NCBI GenBank assembly: GCA_031261505.1
Contig: JAISJN010000006.1
Coordinates: 1 to 64,000, forward strand
DNA from: Clostridioides sp.
Lineage (GTDB): Bacteria > Bacillota > Clostridia > Peptostreptococcales > Peptostreptococcaceae
Length of the DNA: 64,000 bases
Reading direction: 5' to 3'
In this document: one piece after another, positions 28,046 through 37,257 of the stretch
Numbering within the stretch: the stretch's first letter is position 1
Layout: the number at the start of each line of letters is the position of its first letter
Program-made: the position numbers and the translations under genes
Notes under the pieces: model-generated
Database searches by the model: none
What the model was told of the DNA's origin: nothing
The model's input: only the letters and a program-made list of their open reading frames with translations

Positions 28046-28987
28046 TAATACGTCTGTTATTACCCTCAATGCGTTTTTGTAAAATATCTTTTCTATATCC
28101 CCGTCCTTAAAACCTTCCAACTTTAATGCTTGGTATAATTTATCCATCTCTGATGCGTCTCGTATTTCAACTTCTGAACCTATTCCGTCAAAGTCGCTGC
28201 CAAGAGCTATCACATCTACTCCGCCGACCTTTTGTATATGTTTAATATGTCTTATCATATCGGAAATCCTACTGAAATTATCTCCATAATCGCCAAGGAA
28301 GTAGTCAGCAAAGTTGATACCCGTAACACCTCCGCTATTTGCGACTATTTTTATCATTTCGTCAGTTAGATTTCTAGATACATTTCTCATCGCTCTTGAG
28401 TTTGAATGACTCGCTACGAAAGGCTTTTTAGATAGTTTCGCAACATCGTAGAATCCACCGTCGGATAGATGTGATACGTCGATTATCATTCCCAGTTCAT
28501 TCATTCTCTCAACAGTCAACTTCCCAAACTCAGTTAGTCCTAGATTTGTATACTCTTCCCTACAATGTGGGTATCCGATTTCGTTCACATGGTTCCAAGT
28601 CAAGGTCATAAGCCTTACATCTCTGTCGTAGAACTCATCTAATTTATCAAGACTTCCTTCTATAGCTCCACCTTCTTCTATAGATATAAGAGCTGATATT
28701 TTTCCAGCCCTGTCGTTTGCTATTATCTCCCCGTAGTTAGTAGCCAAGGCTATCTTGTCAGAATTTTTTTCTATCTCGAAATTTATTTTATCCGACATAG
28801 CTATACAATACTCGTATAGATTCTTATTTTCGTCTTGATCCAAGAACAGAGCGAACATCTGTGCCATACATCCGCCCTTTGCTAATTTTTCTACATCTAT
28901 AGAGAAATCGTTTTTTCTAAGGCCGTATTTTTCTGTATCCTCCATCATCTTATATACCGTATCACAGTGTAAATCTATGTATTTCAT
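28040..28987 (-). CDS. membrane dipeptidase, M19 (renal dipeptidase) family
   Basis: A zinc dipeptidase of 315 residues. The metal ligands appear in order: DLHCDTVY (4-11), the bridging Glu in SIEEGGAIEG (about 99-108), His in DVSHLSDGG (about 172-180) and VASHSNSRAM (about 191-200), and the late GSDFDGIG (about 264-271). All are present, so it is probably active. GGAGGG precedes the ATG. The stop codon coincides with the border of repeat copy 3. It is a single-gene unit with unknown natural substrate. Confidence 0.92.
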   Translation of the reverse strand: MKYIDLHCDTVYKMMEDTEKYGLRKNDFSIDVEKLAKGGCMAQMFALFLDQDENKNLYEYCIAMSDKINFEIEKNSDKIALATNYGEIIANDRAGKISALISIEEGGAIEGSLDKLDEFYDRDVRLMTLTWNHVNEIGYPHCREEYTNLGLTEFGKLTVERMNELGMIIDVSHLSDGGFYDVAKLSKKPFVASHSNSRAMRNVSRNLTDEMIKIVANSGGVTGINFADYFLGDYGDNFSRISDMIRHIKHIQKVGGVDVIALGSDFDGIGSEVEIRDASEMDKLYQALKLEGFKDGDIEKIFYKNALRVITDVLF

Positions 28988-29009
28988 ATCTTATACCCTC
29001 CAATGTTTA

Positions 29010-29098
29010 AATTTTGATTGAGTAGCGTTTGATTTGACTCCACTAAAATGAGAATTACGCCCACACCTACATAGGAATGGGACATCTATCTCAAGTTA
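29010..29098 (+). repeat. dispersed structured repeat, copy 4
   Basis: A diverged copy with TTTGATTTGACTCCACT, AAAATGAGAATTACG, a CCACACCT/AGGAATGG stem remnant and the intact right block GACATCTATCTCAAGTTA. It lies beyond the SEC-C gene terminator. Confidence 0.65.
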
Positions 29099-29113
29099 TA
29101 TCTCAGTTACGCT

Positions 29114-29155
29114 AAAGAAGTTGCTATGCGTCATATTTACGTCTAGCAACTTCTT
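29114..29155 (-). terminator. SEC-C gene terminator
   Basis: AGAAGTTGCTA pairs with TAGCAACTTCT, followed by TTAG. It is 10 bp after the stop. Confidence 0.75.
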
Positions 29156-29164
29156 CTGTCAACT

Positions 29165-29671
29165 CTATATGTTTTTGCCACAGCATTTTTTGTATTTCTT
29201 TCCACTTCCACATGGACATGGTTCATTTCTTCCTATTTTTTCTTCCTTAACTATTGTCTTAGATTTCTTGTATGTCTTTATTACTTCTTTTCTGTGGTCT
29301 TCAGTTAATATTTCCTTCCAGCCTGGTAGGTTGTATAGCCAATGAGCTTCTACTTGTACCATATTGAAATACAATTTATCGAAGTCTATTTTTAAAGATA
29401 TTTCTGAATCGGCTTCCATTTCATCCAATACTATATCTTCTTTTAAACTTTCGCTTACTCCGTCTATGAATCCCATGAAGTATTCATTTGTAGTACCGAA
29501 TTTTTCAGCTAGTTCACTTAACTTACCCTCAACTAATTCTGTCTTGTTGTTTAATATTTCGCTGTATATTCCTGATTCTACCTTTAGGTATTCTTCCCAG
29601 AACTTTACTTCTTCTTCTTGGCTTTCGTGTTGCTCACTTATTTCATTCCATTTTTTAAATAATTCGCTCAT
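29165..29671 (-). CDS. SEC-C motif protein
   Basis: A cytoplasmic protein of 168 residues, mostly acidic helices, with a C-terminal SEC-C zinc motif (about 147-166; [17 protein letters not shown]). The motif also occurs at the SecA C-terminus, where it binds zinc and SecB or ribosomes. Stand-alone proteins of this type have no defined role. TTAGGAGG precedes the ATG. It is a single-gene unit. Confidence 0.85.
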   Translation of the reverse strand: MSELFKKWNEISEQHESQEEEVKFWEEYLKVESGIYSEILNNKTELVEGKLSELAEKFGTTNEYFMGFIDGVSESLKEDIVLDEMEADSEISLKIDFDKLYFNMVQVEAHWLYNLPGWKEILTEDHRKEVIKTYKKSKTIVKEEKIGRNEPCPCGSGKKYKKCCGKNI

Positions 29672-29815
29672 ATTTTCCTCCTAAAACCCTGTAATGTGTT
29701 TATTCCGTCCACACACAAAGATGTGCTTATCCTAGTTTGCTTTAACCTATTCATTATATTATATTTTTGTGGTAAATGCAATTACAGACGATTCTAAGCC
29801 TAAAAACTGCCTCTG

Positions 29816-30514
29816 TTAATCATTTTTTAATATCTCGTGCATTACCTCTATAGCTCTATCTTGATTTATAAAGTACGGACTAGTCGCTATTGTTATGACA
29901 TTTGCACCGCTTACGAGCCTTCTTATCCTGTCCATCTTATAGTCGTAGTCTATGTAGTCCATATCTGGTGAGAATATATCTAGGTCTATATCCAAGACAT
30001 AGTCGCCGTCGATATCCCTGTCCAGAGAATACGTGCTGTCTATAATTTCGACCGATGAAAACACCCCGTGCTCAATCGCTGGCATTATAAAACTCCCGAC
30101 GTTTAAGACGCTGTTTGTGTATCTGAACACGTCGTCCATATCTTCTATATCTACTTTGAGGTCATCTGGTCGCCTTGTATCCTTGTGTTGATCCACGTGT
30201 ACCAACTTTACTCCCTTTTCAAACAATCCCTCGTGTAGACTCTTTATCCAGAAGTAAAAGGCGTGGTTGTGGTTGTCAAATACGTATATCCTCTTTCCAT
30301 CTATGTTGGATACTACAAAATTTTCCAGTCCCTTTGCGACGATTTCTACTCCACCATCCACTTCGTTAAAGGTCGTGTGATTCCCTATTCTAACATCTCC
30401 TAGGTCTCCCTCTATCAGTTTTGGAACGTATATGCTTTTATTTTTTCTCTCCTCATATGAAAACACATTATTTCCAACTGGTTCATCTATATAAAACCCT
30501 GTGTATCTATCCAT
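29816..30514 (-). CDS. UPF0489 family protein, arginase-like fold
   Basis: A 232-residue protein of unknown function. Motifs resemble the arginase/deacetylase metal site: FDNHNHAFYFW (74-84), HVDQHKDTR (106-114) and the strand YVLDIDLDIFSPD (about 172-184), with alternating Asp as in arginase DxDxxDP. This suggests a two-metal hydrolase, but the substrate is unknown. GAGGAGAGG precedes the ATG. No partner gene is evident. Confidence 0.75.
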   Translation of the reverse strand: MDRYTGFYIDEPVGNNVFSYEERKNKSIYVPKLIEGDLGDVRIGNHTTFNEVDGGVEIVAKGLENFVVSNIDGKRIYVFDNHNHAFYFWIKSLHEGLFEKGVKLVHVDQHKDTRRPDDLKVDIEDMDDVFRYTNSVLNVGSFIMPAIEHGVFSSVEIIDSTYSLDRDIDGDYVLDIDLDIFSPDMDYIDYDYKMDRIRRLVSGANVITIATSPYFINQDRAIEVMHEILKND

Positions 30515-30560
30515 AATCTTATCCTCTCCTCATGTTTTACTCGTCCAACTTTAAATTATA

Positions 30561-30635
30561 ATTTAATCGTTGCGATATCTATCTCAAGTTAAATTTTAAT
30601 TCAAGACCTTCAGTGTCGGATTTACCCCACAGTTA
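30561..30635 (+). repeat. dispersed structured repeat, copy 5 (rearranged)
   Basis: A right-end piece (TAATCGTTGCGATATCTATCTCAAGTTA, 30564-30592 with no stems) is followed directly by a left-middle piece (CAGTGTCGGATTTACCCCAC, 30611-30630). It looks like two partial copies joined head to tail. Confidence 0.55.
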
Positions 30636-30638
30636 CAT

Positions 30639-30667
30639 AATATGATATTATACTATAATATCATATT
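30639..30667. terminator. AT-rich hairpin
   Basis: AATATGATATTA and TAATATCATATT are perfect 12-bp arms around TACTA. It abuts the stop of the 82-codon frame upstream on the minus strand. It is weak as a terminator because it has no GC pairs. Confidence 0.5.
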
Positions 30668-30914
30668 AAATAAAATCCATATAAAAAGCGAGTAATATAA
30701 AACCCAAATCAGTTTCATACCGCCCGCCTTGTGTAAAATGGATTCCATTTAAATCCGATAAACTCACTACATCTAAGTTGAATGTCGATATACATTTTAA
30801 AACCCCATATTTTTCGTCTAAATTTAATATCGCTACATATTTTGAAACTTCGCGTACTTCCTTTATATACACAGAATCCTTATAGATTGACAACCCCAAC
30901 TCCCCATAGACCAC
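30666..30914 (-). CDS. hypothetical protein (82 aa) overlapping the YVTN gene
   Basis: The frame starts with GTG inside the last 35 bp of the YVTN gene and has no ribosome site of its own, so it would need translational coupling. It has a mixed strand-like pattern (YVAILNLDEKYGVLKCIS near 28) and no recognised domain. It could instead be the lost continuation of the upstream protein, or non-coding. Low certainty. Confidence 0.3.
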   Translation of the reverse strand: MVYGELGLSIYKDSVYIKEVREVSKYVAILNLDEKYGVLKCISTFNLDVVSLSDLNGIHFTQGGRYETDLGFILLAFYMDFI

Positions 30915-31839
30915 ATAGCGAAGGTTCTATCAATCCAACTACCCCTGGCTCACTACCTCTTACCACAGCTACATCGCCAGAGCTGTAATTAGCCACAAAT
31001 ACCAAATTAGACGTCTTATCCACAAATATATCGTAAGGTGCTAATCCAACTCTAAAACTTCTTATAACTTCATCTCGTACACCGTCTACTACCGACATAC
31101 TTCCGTCAGACGTATTAGACACATAAATTGTATCTGTATCCGGATTTGCCCTCAAAAACTGGGGTCTCTTCTCGACAAATATCTTACCAATTATAGAATT
31201 TTTTTCTCCATCCATTACGCTGATATAATCTACATTAGCTGAGTTGTAACCGATGTATACTTTGTTTGTCCTAGGGTTTACAGCTATTCCCGATGGTGAT
31301 GAACCGACATCCACGTAGTCGATTACCTCGTTTTTTACTCCATCTATAACTGTTAAATTTCCTGAGCCATTATTAGAGACGTACACCCTATTTGTAATTG
31401 TATTTATATCAATCTTCGCTTGCAGGTTAGAGCCCCTTGTCTTTATGTTCTTTACAACCTTATTTGTAACTCCGTCTATAACACTAACGTGATGCGAACC
31501 CCGATTTGCTACATAGATTAGATTTGTGACTGGATTTACCCTCAAATAAAACGGCGAGTCCCCAACCGATACGCTCTTTATAATTTTATCTGTTCGCGCA
31601 TCGATCACGCTCACTGTATTTTTTGTGATATTTGCCACATAAACTCGCTTTGTCCTATCGTTTACATCTATACCTCTGACGTTTGACGATAGCTCTAACT
31701 TCTTTATTTCCTTAAAATCCTTTCCATCTACTATGGAAACTTCTCCCCCTGCTGATTTTGTACCCATTCCCGATATATATATTTTGCTATTGCACTCTAT
31801 CGGTTTGAATCTGATACAATCGCTTTTGCTCTCATTCAT
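30880..31839 (-). CDS. YVTN beta-propeller repeat protein
   Basis: A 319-residue protein of about seven blades. The YVTN repeat unit recurs roughly every 43 residues (KRVYVANITKNTVSVIDART, NLIYVANRGSHHVSVIDGVT and so on). No signal peptide is visible, unlike many surface-layer YVTN proteins, so it may stay inside the cell. The last blade ends abruptly in LCGLWGVGVVNL, where the reading frame overlaps a small frame. GGAGG precedes the ATG. Function unknown. Confidence 0.85.
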   Translation of the reverse strand: MNESKSDCIRFKPIECNSKIYISGMGTKSAGGEVSIVDGKDFKEIKKLELSSNVRGIDVNDRTKRVYVANITKNTVSVIDARTDKIIKSVSVGDSPFYLRVNPVTNLIYVANRGSHHVSVIDGVTNKVVKNIKTRGSNLQAKIDINTITNRVYVSNNGSGNLTVIDGVKNEVIDYVDVGSSPSGIAVNPRTNKVYIGYNSANVDYISVMDGEKNSIIGKIFVEKRPQFLRANPDTDTIYVSNTSDGSMSVVDGVRDEVIRSFRVGLAPYDIFVDKTSNLVFVANYSSGDVAVVRGSEPGVVGLIEPSLCGLWGVGVVNL

Positions 31840-31942
31840 ATCTCTTTCCTCCTGTCATCATTTAAAAAGTTAATCCTCTAAATATCCTTTAATACATTCT
31901 ATGCGATATGTAGAAATATGTTCTATGTGGACAGGTTAAATT

Positions 31943-31981
31943 AAAAAAGATATCCACAATTCAAACCGTATGTGGATATCT
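31943..31981 (-). terminator. pseudouridine synthase terminator
   Basis: AGATATCCACA pairs with TGTGGATATCT (31948-31981), followed by TTTTTAATTTA on the minus strand. It is 28 bp after the stop. Confidence 0.9.
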
Positions 31982-32008
31982 TTCACTTTAAATTATTTTT
32001 AAGTTGTA

Positions 32009-32707
32009 TTATTCGACCTTGAACATTCCCCAAGGTTGATTTTCAGGAGGGTTAGACGTGAATACCATCTTTTCCTTGGTAGTTGGATGTTCTAGTTCTA
32101 TCCTATGAGACCAGAGTGCCAACTGTTGACCTCTTTTGTTTATATCTTGTCCGTACCTTTGGTCGCCGTATAGAGGGTGATTTCTACTTGCAAACTGTAC
32201 CCTTATCTGATGTGGTCTTCCTGTCTTTAGGTCGATTTCCACCAGACTCAAGTCGTTCTTGCTAGATATTAATCTATAACTTAGTTCGGCCCTCTTTGAT
32301 TCCTTGTGGTCTTCTCCTACGACTGTTACCATGTTTTTCTTTCTATCCTTATATAGGTAGTCGACAAAGCTGTCTCCTTCCCTGTCAAGAATTCCACGTA
32401 CTACAGCCCTGTAAGATTTTTTGAATGTCTTGTTTCTGACCTGTTCTGACAGTCTAGACGCCGCCTTTGACGTTTTGGCAAAGACCATTACGCCTCCGAC
32501 TGGTCTATCTAATCTATGCACCAAACCTATATATACATTCCCAGGTTTGTTGTACTTTTCTTTTACGTATTTTTTTAGAGCGTTTACCATGTCCTGATCT
32601 TCTGTGTCGTCGCCCTGAGACAATATATTCACTGGCTTTTCGACTACGAGCAGGTGATTATCTTCATAAATGAATTTAATCATTGCGTGTTTCGATGAAT
32701 TTCTCAT
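32009..32707 (-). CDS. RluA/RluD family pseudouridine synthase
   Basis: Isomerises uridine in RNA. It has 232 residues with the catalytic loop GLVHRLDRPVGGVM (about 61-74; Asp in HRLD), EIDLKTGRPHQIRVQFA and GDQRYG near residues 175-203. There is no N-terminal S4 domain, so it is the short type and may act on rRNA or tRNA. It starts right after the TAA of the methyltransferase gene, so the two are translationally linked. Confidence 0.9.
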   Translation of the reverse strand: MRNSSKHAMIKFIYEDNHLLVVEKPVNILSQGDDTEDQDMVNALKKYVKEKYNKPGNVYIGLVHRLDRPVGGVMVFAKTSKAASRLSEQVRNKTFKKSYRAVVRGILDREGDSFVDYLYKDRKKNMVTVVGEDHKESKRAELSYRLISSKNDLSLVEIDLKTGRPHQIRVQFASRNHPLYGDQRYGQDINKRGQQLALWSHRIELEHPTTKEKMVFTSNPPENQPWGMFKVE

Positions 32708-33577
32708 TTATTTTTCCCATCTTCCGAAGATTCCACAAGGGAGTATCTTTCCATCTCTAGATGCTGGTATCCCGAGTTCTCCTCCATATATTTTTCCACC
32801 GTTTACTTTTTTACCAATTGTCGTAGTGAGCACATTTTCGAGCACTATAGACGAGAATCCTGTTGTGTAAGAGTTTATTAAGAAAAATAGAGGCTCGTCT
32901 GTAAGCACGTCCGTACATAGGTTTACAAAGTCAAATAGCTTGTCTTCTATCTGCCAAACTTCTCCCTTTGGACCTCTTCCGTAAGATGGAGGATCCATGA
33001 TTATAGCATCGTACTTCTTACCTCTTCTTATTTCTCTTTCAACGAATTTCACTACGTCGTCGACTATAAATCTAACCGTCCTGTCATTTAGTCCAGATAG
33101 CTCAATATTATCCTTCGCCCAGTTCACCATTCCCTTAGCTGCGTCAACGTGGCATACCTCAGCTCCTGCGTATGCACATGCAACCGTAGCTCCACCAGTG
33201 TAGGCAAATAGGTTTAAGACTCTTATAGGTCTGTTTGCACCATTTATCTTATCTATCATCCAATCCCAGTTTGCAGCCTGTTCTGGAAACAGTCCTGTAT
33301 GTTTAAATCCTGTAGGTCTTATGTGGAATTTTAAATCTTTGTAGTTTATCTTCCACTGTTCTGGGTACTTTTTCTTCTGTTCCCATTGACCACCACCCTT
33401 TGCGCTTCTGTGGTAATGTCCATGTGGATTTTTCCAAAGAGCCCATTCGTGTTCCATTGGCCAAACGACCTGTGGATCTGGACGTCTGAGAACGTAGTCT
33501 CCCCAACGCTCTAATTTCTCACCATTTCCCATGTCGATAAGCTCGTAATCTTTCCATTTATCTGCAAGTAATAGCAT
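32708..33577 (-). CDS. class I SAM-dependent rRNA methyltransferase
   Basis: A 289-residue methyltransferase of the RlmI/RlmK-like type. The SAM-binding strand is VLNLFAYTGGATVACAYAGA (about 119-138), the acidic residue in CHVDAAKGM follows, and the catalytic DPPSYGRGP (about 193-201) indicates base methylation in rRNA. Target nucleotide unknown. It lacks the N-terminal PUA domain of RlmI. GGAGG precedes the ATG. It precedes the pseudouridine synthase directly, making an RNA-modification pair. Confidence 0.9.
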   Translation of the reverse strand: MLLLADKWKDYELIDMGNGEKLERWGDYVLRRPDPQVVWPMEHEWALWKNPHGHYHRSAKGGGQWEQKKKYPEQWKINYKDLKFHIRPTGFKHTGLFPEQAANWDWMIDKINGANRPIRVLNLFAYTGGATVACAYAGAEVCHVDAAKGMVNWAKDNIELSGLNDRTVRFIVDDVVKFVEREIRRGKKYDAIIMDPPSYGRGPKGEVWQIEDKLFDFVNLCTDVLTDEPLFFLINSYTTGFSSIVLENVLTTTIGKKVNGGKIYGGELGIPASRDGKILPCGIFGRWEK

Positions 33578-33619
33578 TATTGCCTCCTATCATCTTCTGT
33601 TAATTGTATATATATTAAG

Positions 33620-33669
33620 ACCCCTATTGATCTGAATTTATATGCGTACCTTCTAATCAATAGGGGCTT
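33620..33669 (-). terminator. prs terminator
   Basis: GCCCCTATTGAT pairs with ATCAATAGGGGT, followed by CTTAATAT. It is 25 bp after the stop. Confidence 0.75.
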
Positions 33670-33692
33670 TATTATTGAAATTTGTCAATCAC

Positions 33693-34643
33693 TTAGAATA
33701 TAGAGCTAACTGATTGGTTTGTGAATATTTTCTTTATAGCTTCCCCGAATATAGGAGCAACTGTCTTTATCTGTATTTTTTCTATCTTCTTTTCTTCTGG
33801 AAGTTGGATAGTGTCAAGTACAATAAGTTCTTTGATATCAGATCCTGATATTCTTTCTATTGCTGGTCCAGAAAGTACTCCATGTGTACAACATGCGTAT
33901 ATGTCTTCAGCACCAAATTTCTTAAGCGCCTTTGCAGCGTTTACTATTGTTCCCGCTGTATCTATCATATCATCCATAAGGATTACATTTTTACCTTTGA
34001 CTTCACCTATTATATTCATTACTTCACTGACATTTGCCTTAGGTCTTCTCTTATCTATGATTGCGATTGGAACTTCACCAGTTATGGCATTTGCAAATTG
34101 TCTAGATCTAGTTACACTACCTAGGTCTGGTGAAACTACGACTAGGTTTTCTATTTTCTTTTCGTTGAAATAATCAGCAAGTATACTTCCACCTAGTAAA
34201 TGGTCAAGTGGTATATCGAAGTATCCCTGTATCTGTGACGCGTGCAAGTCCATTGTAAGCACTCTATCTGCTCCAGCCGCTGTAATTAAGTTTGCAACTA
34301 ATTTTGCAGTGATTGGATCTCTCGCCTTAGCTTTTCTGTCTTGTCTTGCGTACCCGTAATAAGGTATTACCGCCGTTATTCTACCTGCAGAAGCTCTCTT
34401 TAATGCGTCTATCATTATAAGTAGCTCCATTAGATTGTCATTTACTGGATCATTCGTAGACTGAACTACAAATACATCACTTCCTCTTACTGTCTCATTC
34501 ATGTTTAGGCATATTTCGCCATCGCTGAATTTAGAAACCTCGCAGTCTAGTAATTTAACTCCAACGTAGTCAGCTATCTTCTTAGCTAACTCTTTAGATG
34601 AATTACCAGCTATGATTTTGATTTCACTTCCACTAGTGTTCAT
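33693..34643 (-). CDS. prs: ribose-phosphate pyrophosphokinase
   Basis: Makes PRPP from ribose 5-phosphate and ATP. From the ATG at 34643 (AGGAGGAG 9 nt upstream) it is 316 residues, as expected. Motifs are [11 protein letters not shown] (N-terminal active-site loop), [15 protein letters not shown] (about 95-109), the flexible loop with RSRQFANA, and the PRPP loop [13 protein letters not shown] (about 218-230). The 24-codon upstream extension of the frame lacks a ribosome site. It lies 280 bp after glmU, the common Firmicute order. Confidence 0.96.
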   Translation of the reverse strand: MNTSGSEIKIIAGNSSKELAKKIADYVGVKLLDCEVSKFSDGEICLNMNETVRGSDVFVVQSTNDPVNDNLMELLIMIDALKRASAGRITAVIPYYGYARQDRKAKARDPITAKLVANLITAAGADRVLTMDLHASQIQGYFDIPLDHLLGGSILADYFNEKKIENLVVVSPDLGSVTRSRQFANAITGEVPIAIIDKRRPKANVSEVMNIIGEVKGKNVILMDDMIDTAGTIVNAAKALKKFGAEDIYACCTHGVLSGPAIERISGSDIKELIVLDTIQLPEEKKIEKIQIKTVAPIFGEAIKKIFTNQSVSSIF

Positions 34644-34925
34644 ATGTGCTTTCTCCTCCTGATTTTTTAAATAACTGCATAAACTCATTATCCACACAAA
34701 GTTATTATCCATCATTTGTTATCTATATCAGTTGTGCACGTCTCTGCCGTATATCGCAAACAGATCTGTACACACTTTGTTGCCCTTATCTATCGCTCCT
34801 GAGCTCATATATTATCTTGATTTCGGTCGCTTCTCGTTGATTAACTGTATATTTGTAGCTATTTCTTGTTCTTTATTTGCATTTCTTGTTTTTTATTTAC
34901 ATTGCTTATTTTTCGTCGCTGGTGA

Positions 34926-36287
34926 TTATTTCTTGTTTTTATCTACCCAACCGTCTTTTACTACCTGTCTAGCCCTTGCTATAGCTAGTGATGCGTTTGG
35001 AACATCATCTGTTATAGTAGATCCCGCTGCGATGTATCCCTTTTCTTCAACTGTCACCGGTGCCACTAGGTTGCTGTTTGAACCTACAAAAGCCCCGTCT
35101 TTCACTGTAGATCTAAATTTTTTCTCTCCGTCGTAGTTTACAAATACTACTCCGCATCCTATATTTACATTCTCTCCAACATCTGCATCCCCTATGTACG
35201 CTAGATGTGATGCCTTTGAATTATTTCCAATATTAGAATTTTTAATCTCTACGAAGTCACCAATTTTGACATGGTCACCCACATTAGCATTTGGCCTTAG
35301 GTATGCGTAAGGTCCAACAGTTGTATGTGATCCTACGACACTGTCTATTATAGTAGAATTTTTAACTTCTGTAAAATCCCCTATTGTAGAGTTCGTTATG
35401 CTAGAATTCATTCCGATTATAGCAGACTTACCTATTTTTGTGCTACCCATAAGCATAGCTCCTGGATATATAATGGTATCACTACCTATTTGCACATCTG
35501 ACTCTATATACGTAGTGGCAGGATTTATCATTGTCACTCCATTGTCCATATGCCCCTCGTTGATTCTAGCTCTCATAATTTCTTCTGCCTGAGATAGCTG
35601 TACTCTTGAGTTTACTCCCATAAGTTCATCTATAGTCGCACCTTTATAGGCGCCAACTTTGCTACCTTCTTCTCTGAGTATCTTGATAGTATCCGTAAGG
35701 TAGTATTCTCCTTGAGCATTGTCGTTGTCTATTGACTCCAGTGAATGTTTTAGACTAGCTCCACTGAAACAGTAGATTCCTGAATTGATTTCACGTACGC
35801 TCTTTTCTTCTTCACTCGCGTCTTTTTGTTCGACTATTTTGATCAGTTCTCCATCTTCTGTAGTTATTACCCTTCCGTATCCAGTTGGGTCGTCTACTAC
35901 TGTAGTGAGTACTGTCGCCTTATTTCCTCTTTCGTGGTGATGCTCAAATAAATTTTTTATAGTTTCTGATTTTACTAGAGGAGTGTCCCCACATATTATC
36001 AGTATCGTATCTTCGTCCCCTATTTTATCTTTAGCTTGGATTACTGCATGACCTGTTCCAAGTTGTTCTTTTTGTTTTACTATCTCGCAGTCTGAATTGA
36101 TTCTGTCATTGACGCAGTCAGCGCCGTGACCTAAAATTACGACTACATCGTCTACTCCTGCAGATCTCGATGTATCTATAACATGGTTGATCATTTCTTT
36201 ACCACATACTTTATGAACAACTTTCGGTTCTTCCGATTTCATTCTTGTCCCTTTGCCAGCGGCAAGTATAATAGCTTTAAATTTCAT
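34926..36287 (-). CDS. glmU: bifunctional UDP-GlcNAc pyrophosphorylase/GlcN-1-P acetyltransferase
   Basis: Makes UDP-GlcNAc for cell wall synthesis. It is 453 residues from the ATG at 36287 (GAGGGA upstream). The pyrophosphorylase domain starts MKFKAIILAAGKGTRMKSE, with LIICGDTPLV near 96. The C-terminal left-handed beta-helix (about 250-450) is built of hexapeptide repeats and carries the acetyltransferase site near HLAYIGDADVG. The alternative start six codons upstream is less likely. It follows spoVG with 270 bp between. Confidence 0.96.
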   Translation of the reverse strand: MKFKAIILAAGKGTRMKSEEPKVVHKVCGKEMINHVIDTSRSAGVDDVVVILGHGADCVNDRINSDCEIVKQKEQLGTGHAVIQAKDKIGDEDTILIICGDTPLVKSETIKNLFEHHHERGNKATVLTTVVDDPTGYGRVITTEDGELIKIVEQKDASEEEKSVREINSGIYCFSGASLKHSLESIDNDNAQGEYYLTDTIKILREEGSKVGAYKGATIDELMGVNSRVQLSQAEEIMRARINEGHMDNGVTMINPATTYIESDVQIGSDTIIYPGAMLMGSTKIGKSAIIGMNSSITNSTIGDFTEVKNSTIIDSVVGSHTTVGPYAYLRPNANVGDHVKIGDFVEIKNSNIGNNSKASHLAYIGDADVGENVNIGCGVVFVNYDGEKKFRSTVKDGAFVGSNSNLVAPVTVEEKGYIAAGSTITDDVPNASLAIARARQVVKDGWVDKNKK

Positions 36288-36507
36288 AAATGCTCCCTCA
36301 TTCAATCAAATTTGATTTTTATTGATTGGCTGTGATATATTTATGCGTTCGTATCAGCACAAACATCCAGTCTATTTTACATTCATTAATAATAATATCA
36401 TTTTTGAGTATAAAAGTACAGTTTGAATGTTTAATATGGGATAAAACATTGATTTTCGCTGAATCTTGATTATGTGGTGGTGATTATGTAGTAGGTATTT
36501 GCACCTA

Positions 36508-36540
36508 TAAAAAGGGACCTTAAAAGTTTAAGGTCCCTAT
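36508..36540 (-). terminator. spoVG terminator
   Basis: AGGGACCTTAAA pairs perfectly with TTTAAGGTCCCT, followed by TTTTATAGG, 22 bp after the stop. Confidence 0.9.
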
Positions 36541-36560
36541 ACTGCCAAAATATTTTAATG

Positions 36561-36839
36561 TTATTCAGCTGCTACTTCTAATTGTGCTAACGAATCATCG
36601 TATGCCTGTAACACAGCATCTTCTATAATTTGTCTCATTTCAGCATTTATAGGATGAGCTATATCTCTAAAGTTACCTTCTCCTACTTTTCTGCTTGGCA
36701 TAGCTATGAAAAGCCCATTATGGCCCTCTATAACCTTGATATCATGTACTACGAATAGATTGTCAAATGTAATTGAAACTATACATTTCATCTTGCCTTC
36801 ATCTGTTACTTTTCTTACCCTCACATCTGTTATTTTCAT
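36561..36839 (-). CDS. spoVG: septation/sporulation regulator SpoVG
   Basis: A small nucleic-acid-binding protein (92 residues) that affects septation, sporulation and RNA regulation in Firmicutes. It has the conserved beginning [19 protein letters not shown] and the block [25 protein letters not shown] (about 46-70). GGGGGAT precedes the ATG. It lies between purR and glmU, as in other clostridia and bacilli. Confidence 0.97.
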   Translation of the reverse strand: MKITDVRVRKVTDEGKMKCIVSITFDNLFVVHDIKVIEGHNGLFIAMPSRKVGEGNFRDIAHPINAEMRQIIEDAVLQAYDDSLAQLEVAAE

Positions 36840-37124
36840 TTTTATATCCCCCTTCTCAATTTTGACAGAAAATCACATTAAAAACATATGAGGAATTGGT
36901 ATCTGATACCCCTGTAGACTTAACTACTCCCGTCTATATGTTGAAAGCCAAAATAAAATTAATCAAATTAAAAAATTTTCCAGTCTAGGGGATTGCATCC
37001 TTCCCCTTGTGTTTTGTATAAGTGTACACCAAATATTGTCTCAATATAGGACTGTCTATAGTCAAATTTCTACATAGACACCAGAATATCCTTCTTTTTT
37101 TTGAAAAAAAGTTTTGTAATTTTT
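36840..37124. other. spacer upstream of spoVG
   Basis: About 285 bp, no gene. A small hairpin AGGGG...CCCCT lies at 36983-37003. No promoter could be assigned with confidence. Confidence 0.4.
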
Positions 37125-37214
37125 AAATGGTGATTCAATTTTTTCAGTGGTGGGTTTAACCCACGCTGAGATAAGATAAATGTCCCCTACCTATAAAGAT
37201 GGGGGACAAATTAT
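37125..37214 (+). repeat. dispersed structured repeat, copy 6
   Basis: Left block AAATGGTGATTCAA, stem TCAGTGGTGGGTT/AACCCACGCTGA, AGATAAATGTCCCC and a CCCCTACCT/AGATGGGGG stem. The right block is shortened to ACAAATTA. The purR terminator lies between it and the purR stop. Confidence 0.8.
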
Positions 37215-37256
37215 AAAAAAAAACGCACTCCACCGATACTGGTGGGGTGACGTGTT
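37214..37256 (-). terminator. purR terminator
   Basis: AACACGTCACCCCACC pairs with GGTGGAGTGCGTT with bulges, followed by nine U on the minus strand, immediately after the stop. Confidence 0.88.
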
Positions 37257-37257
37257 T

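Noticed and set aside
30880..30914. A simple frameshift splitting one YVTN gene into two frames
   Set aside because: The downstream 82 codons show no YVTN-type blade pattern, so a single broken propeller is not supported. It is kept only as a possibility.
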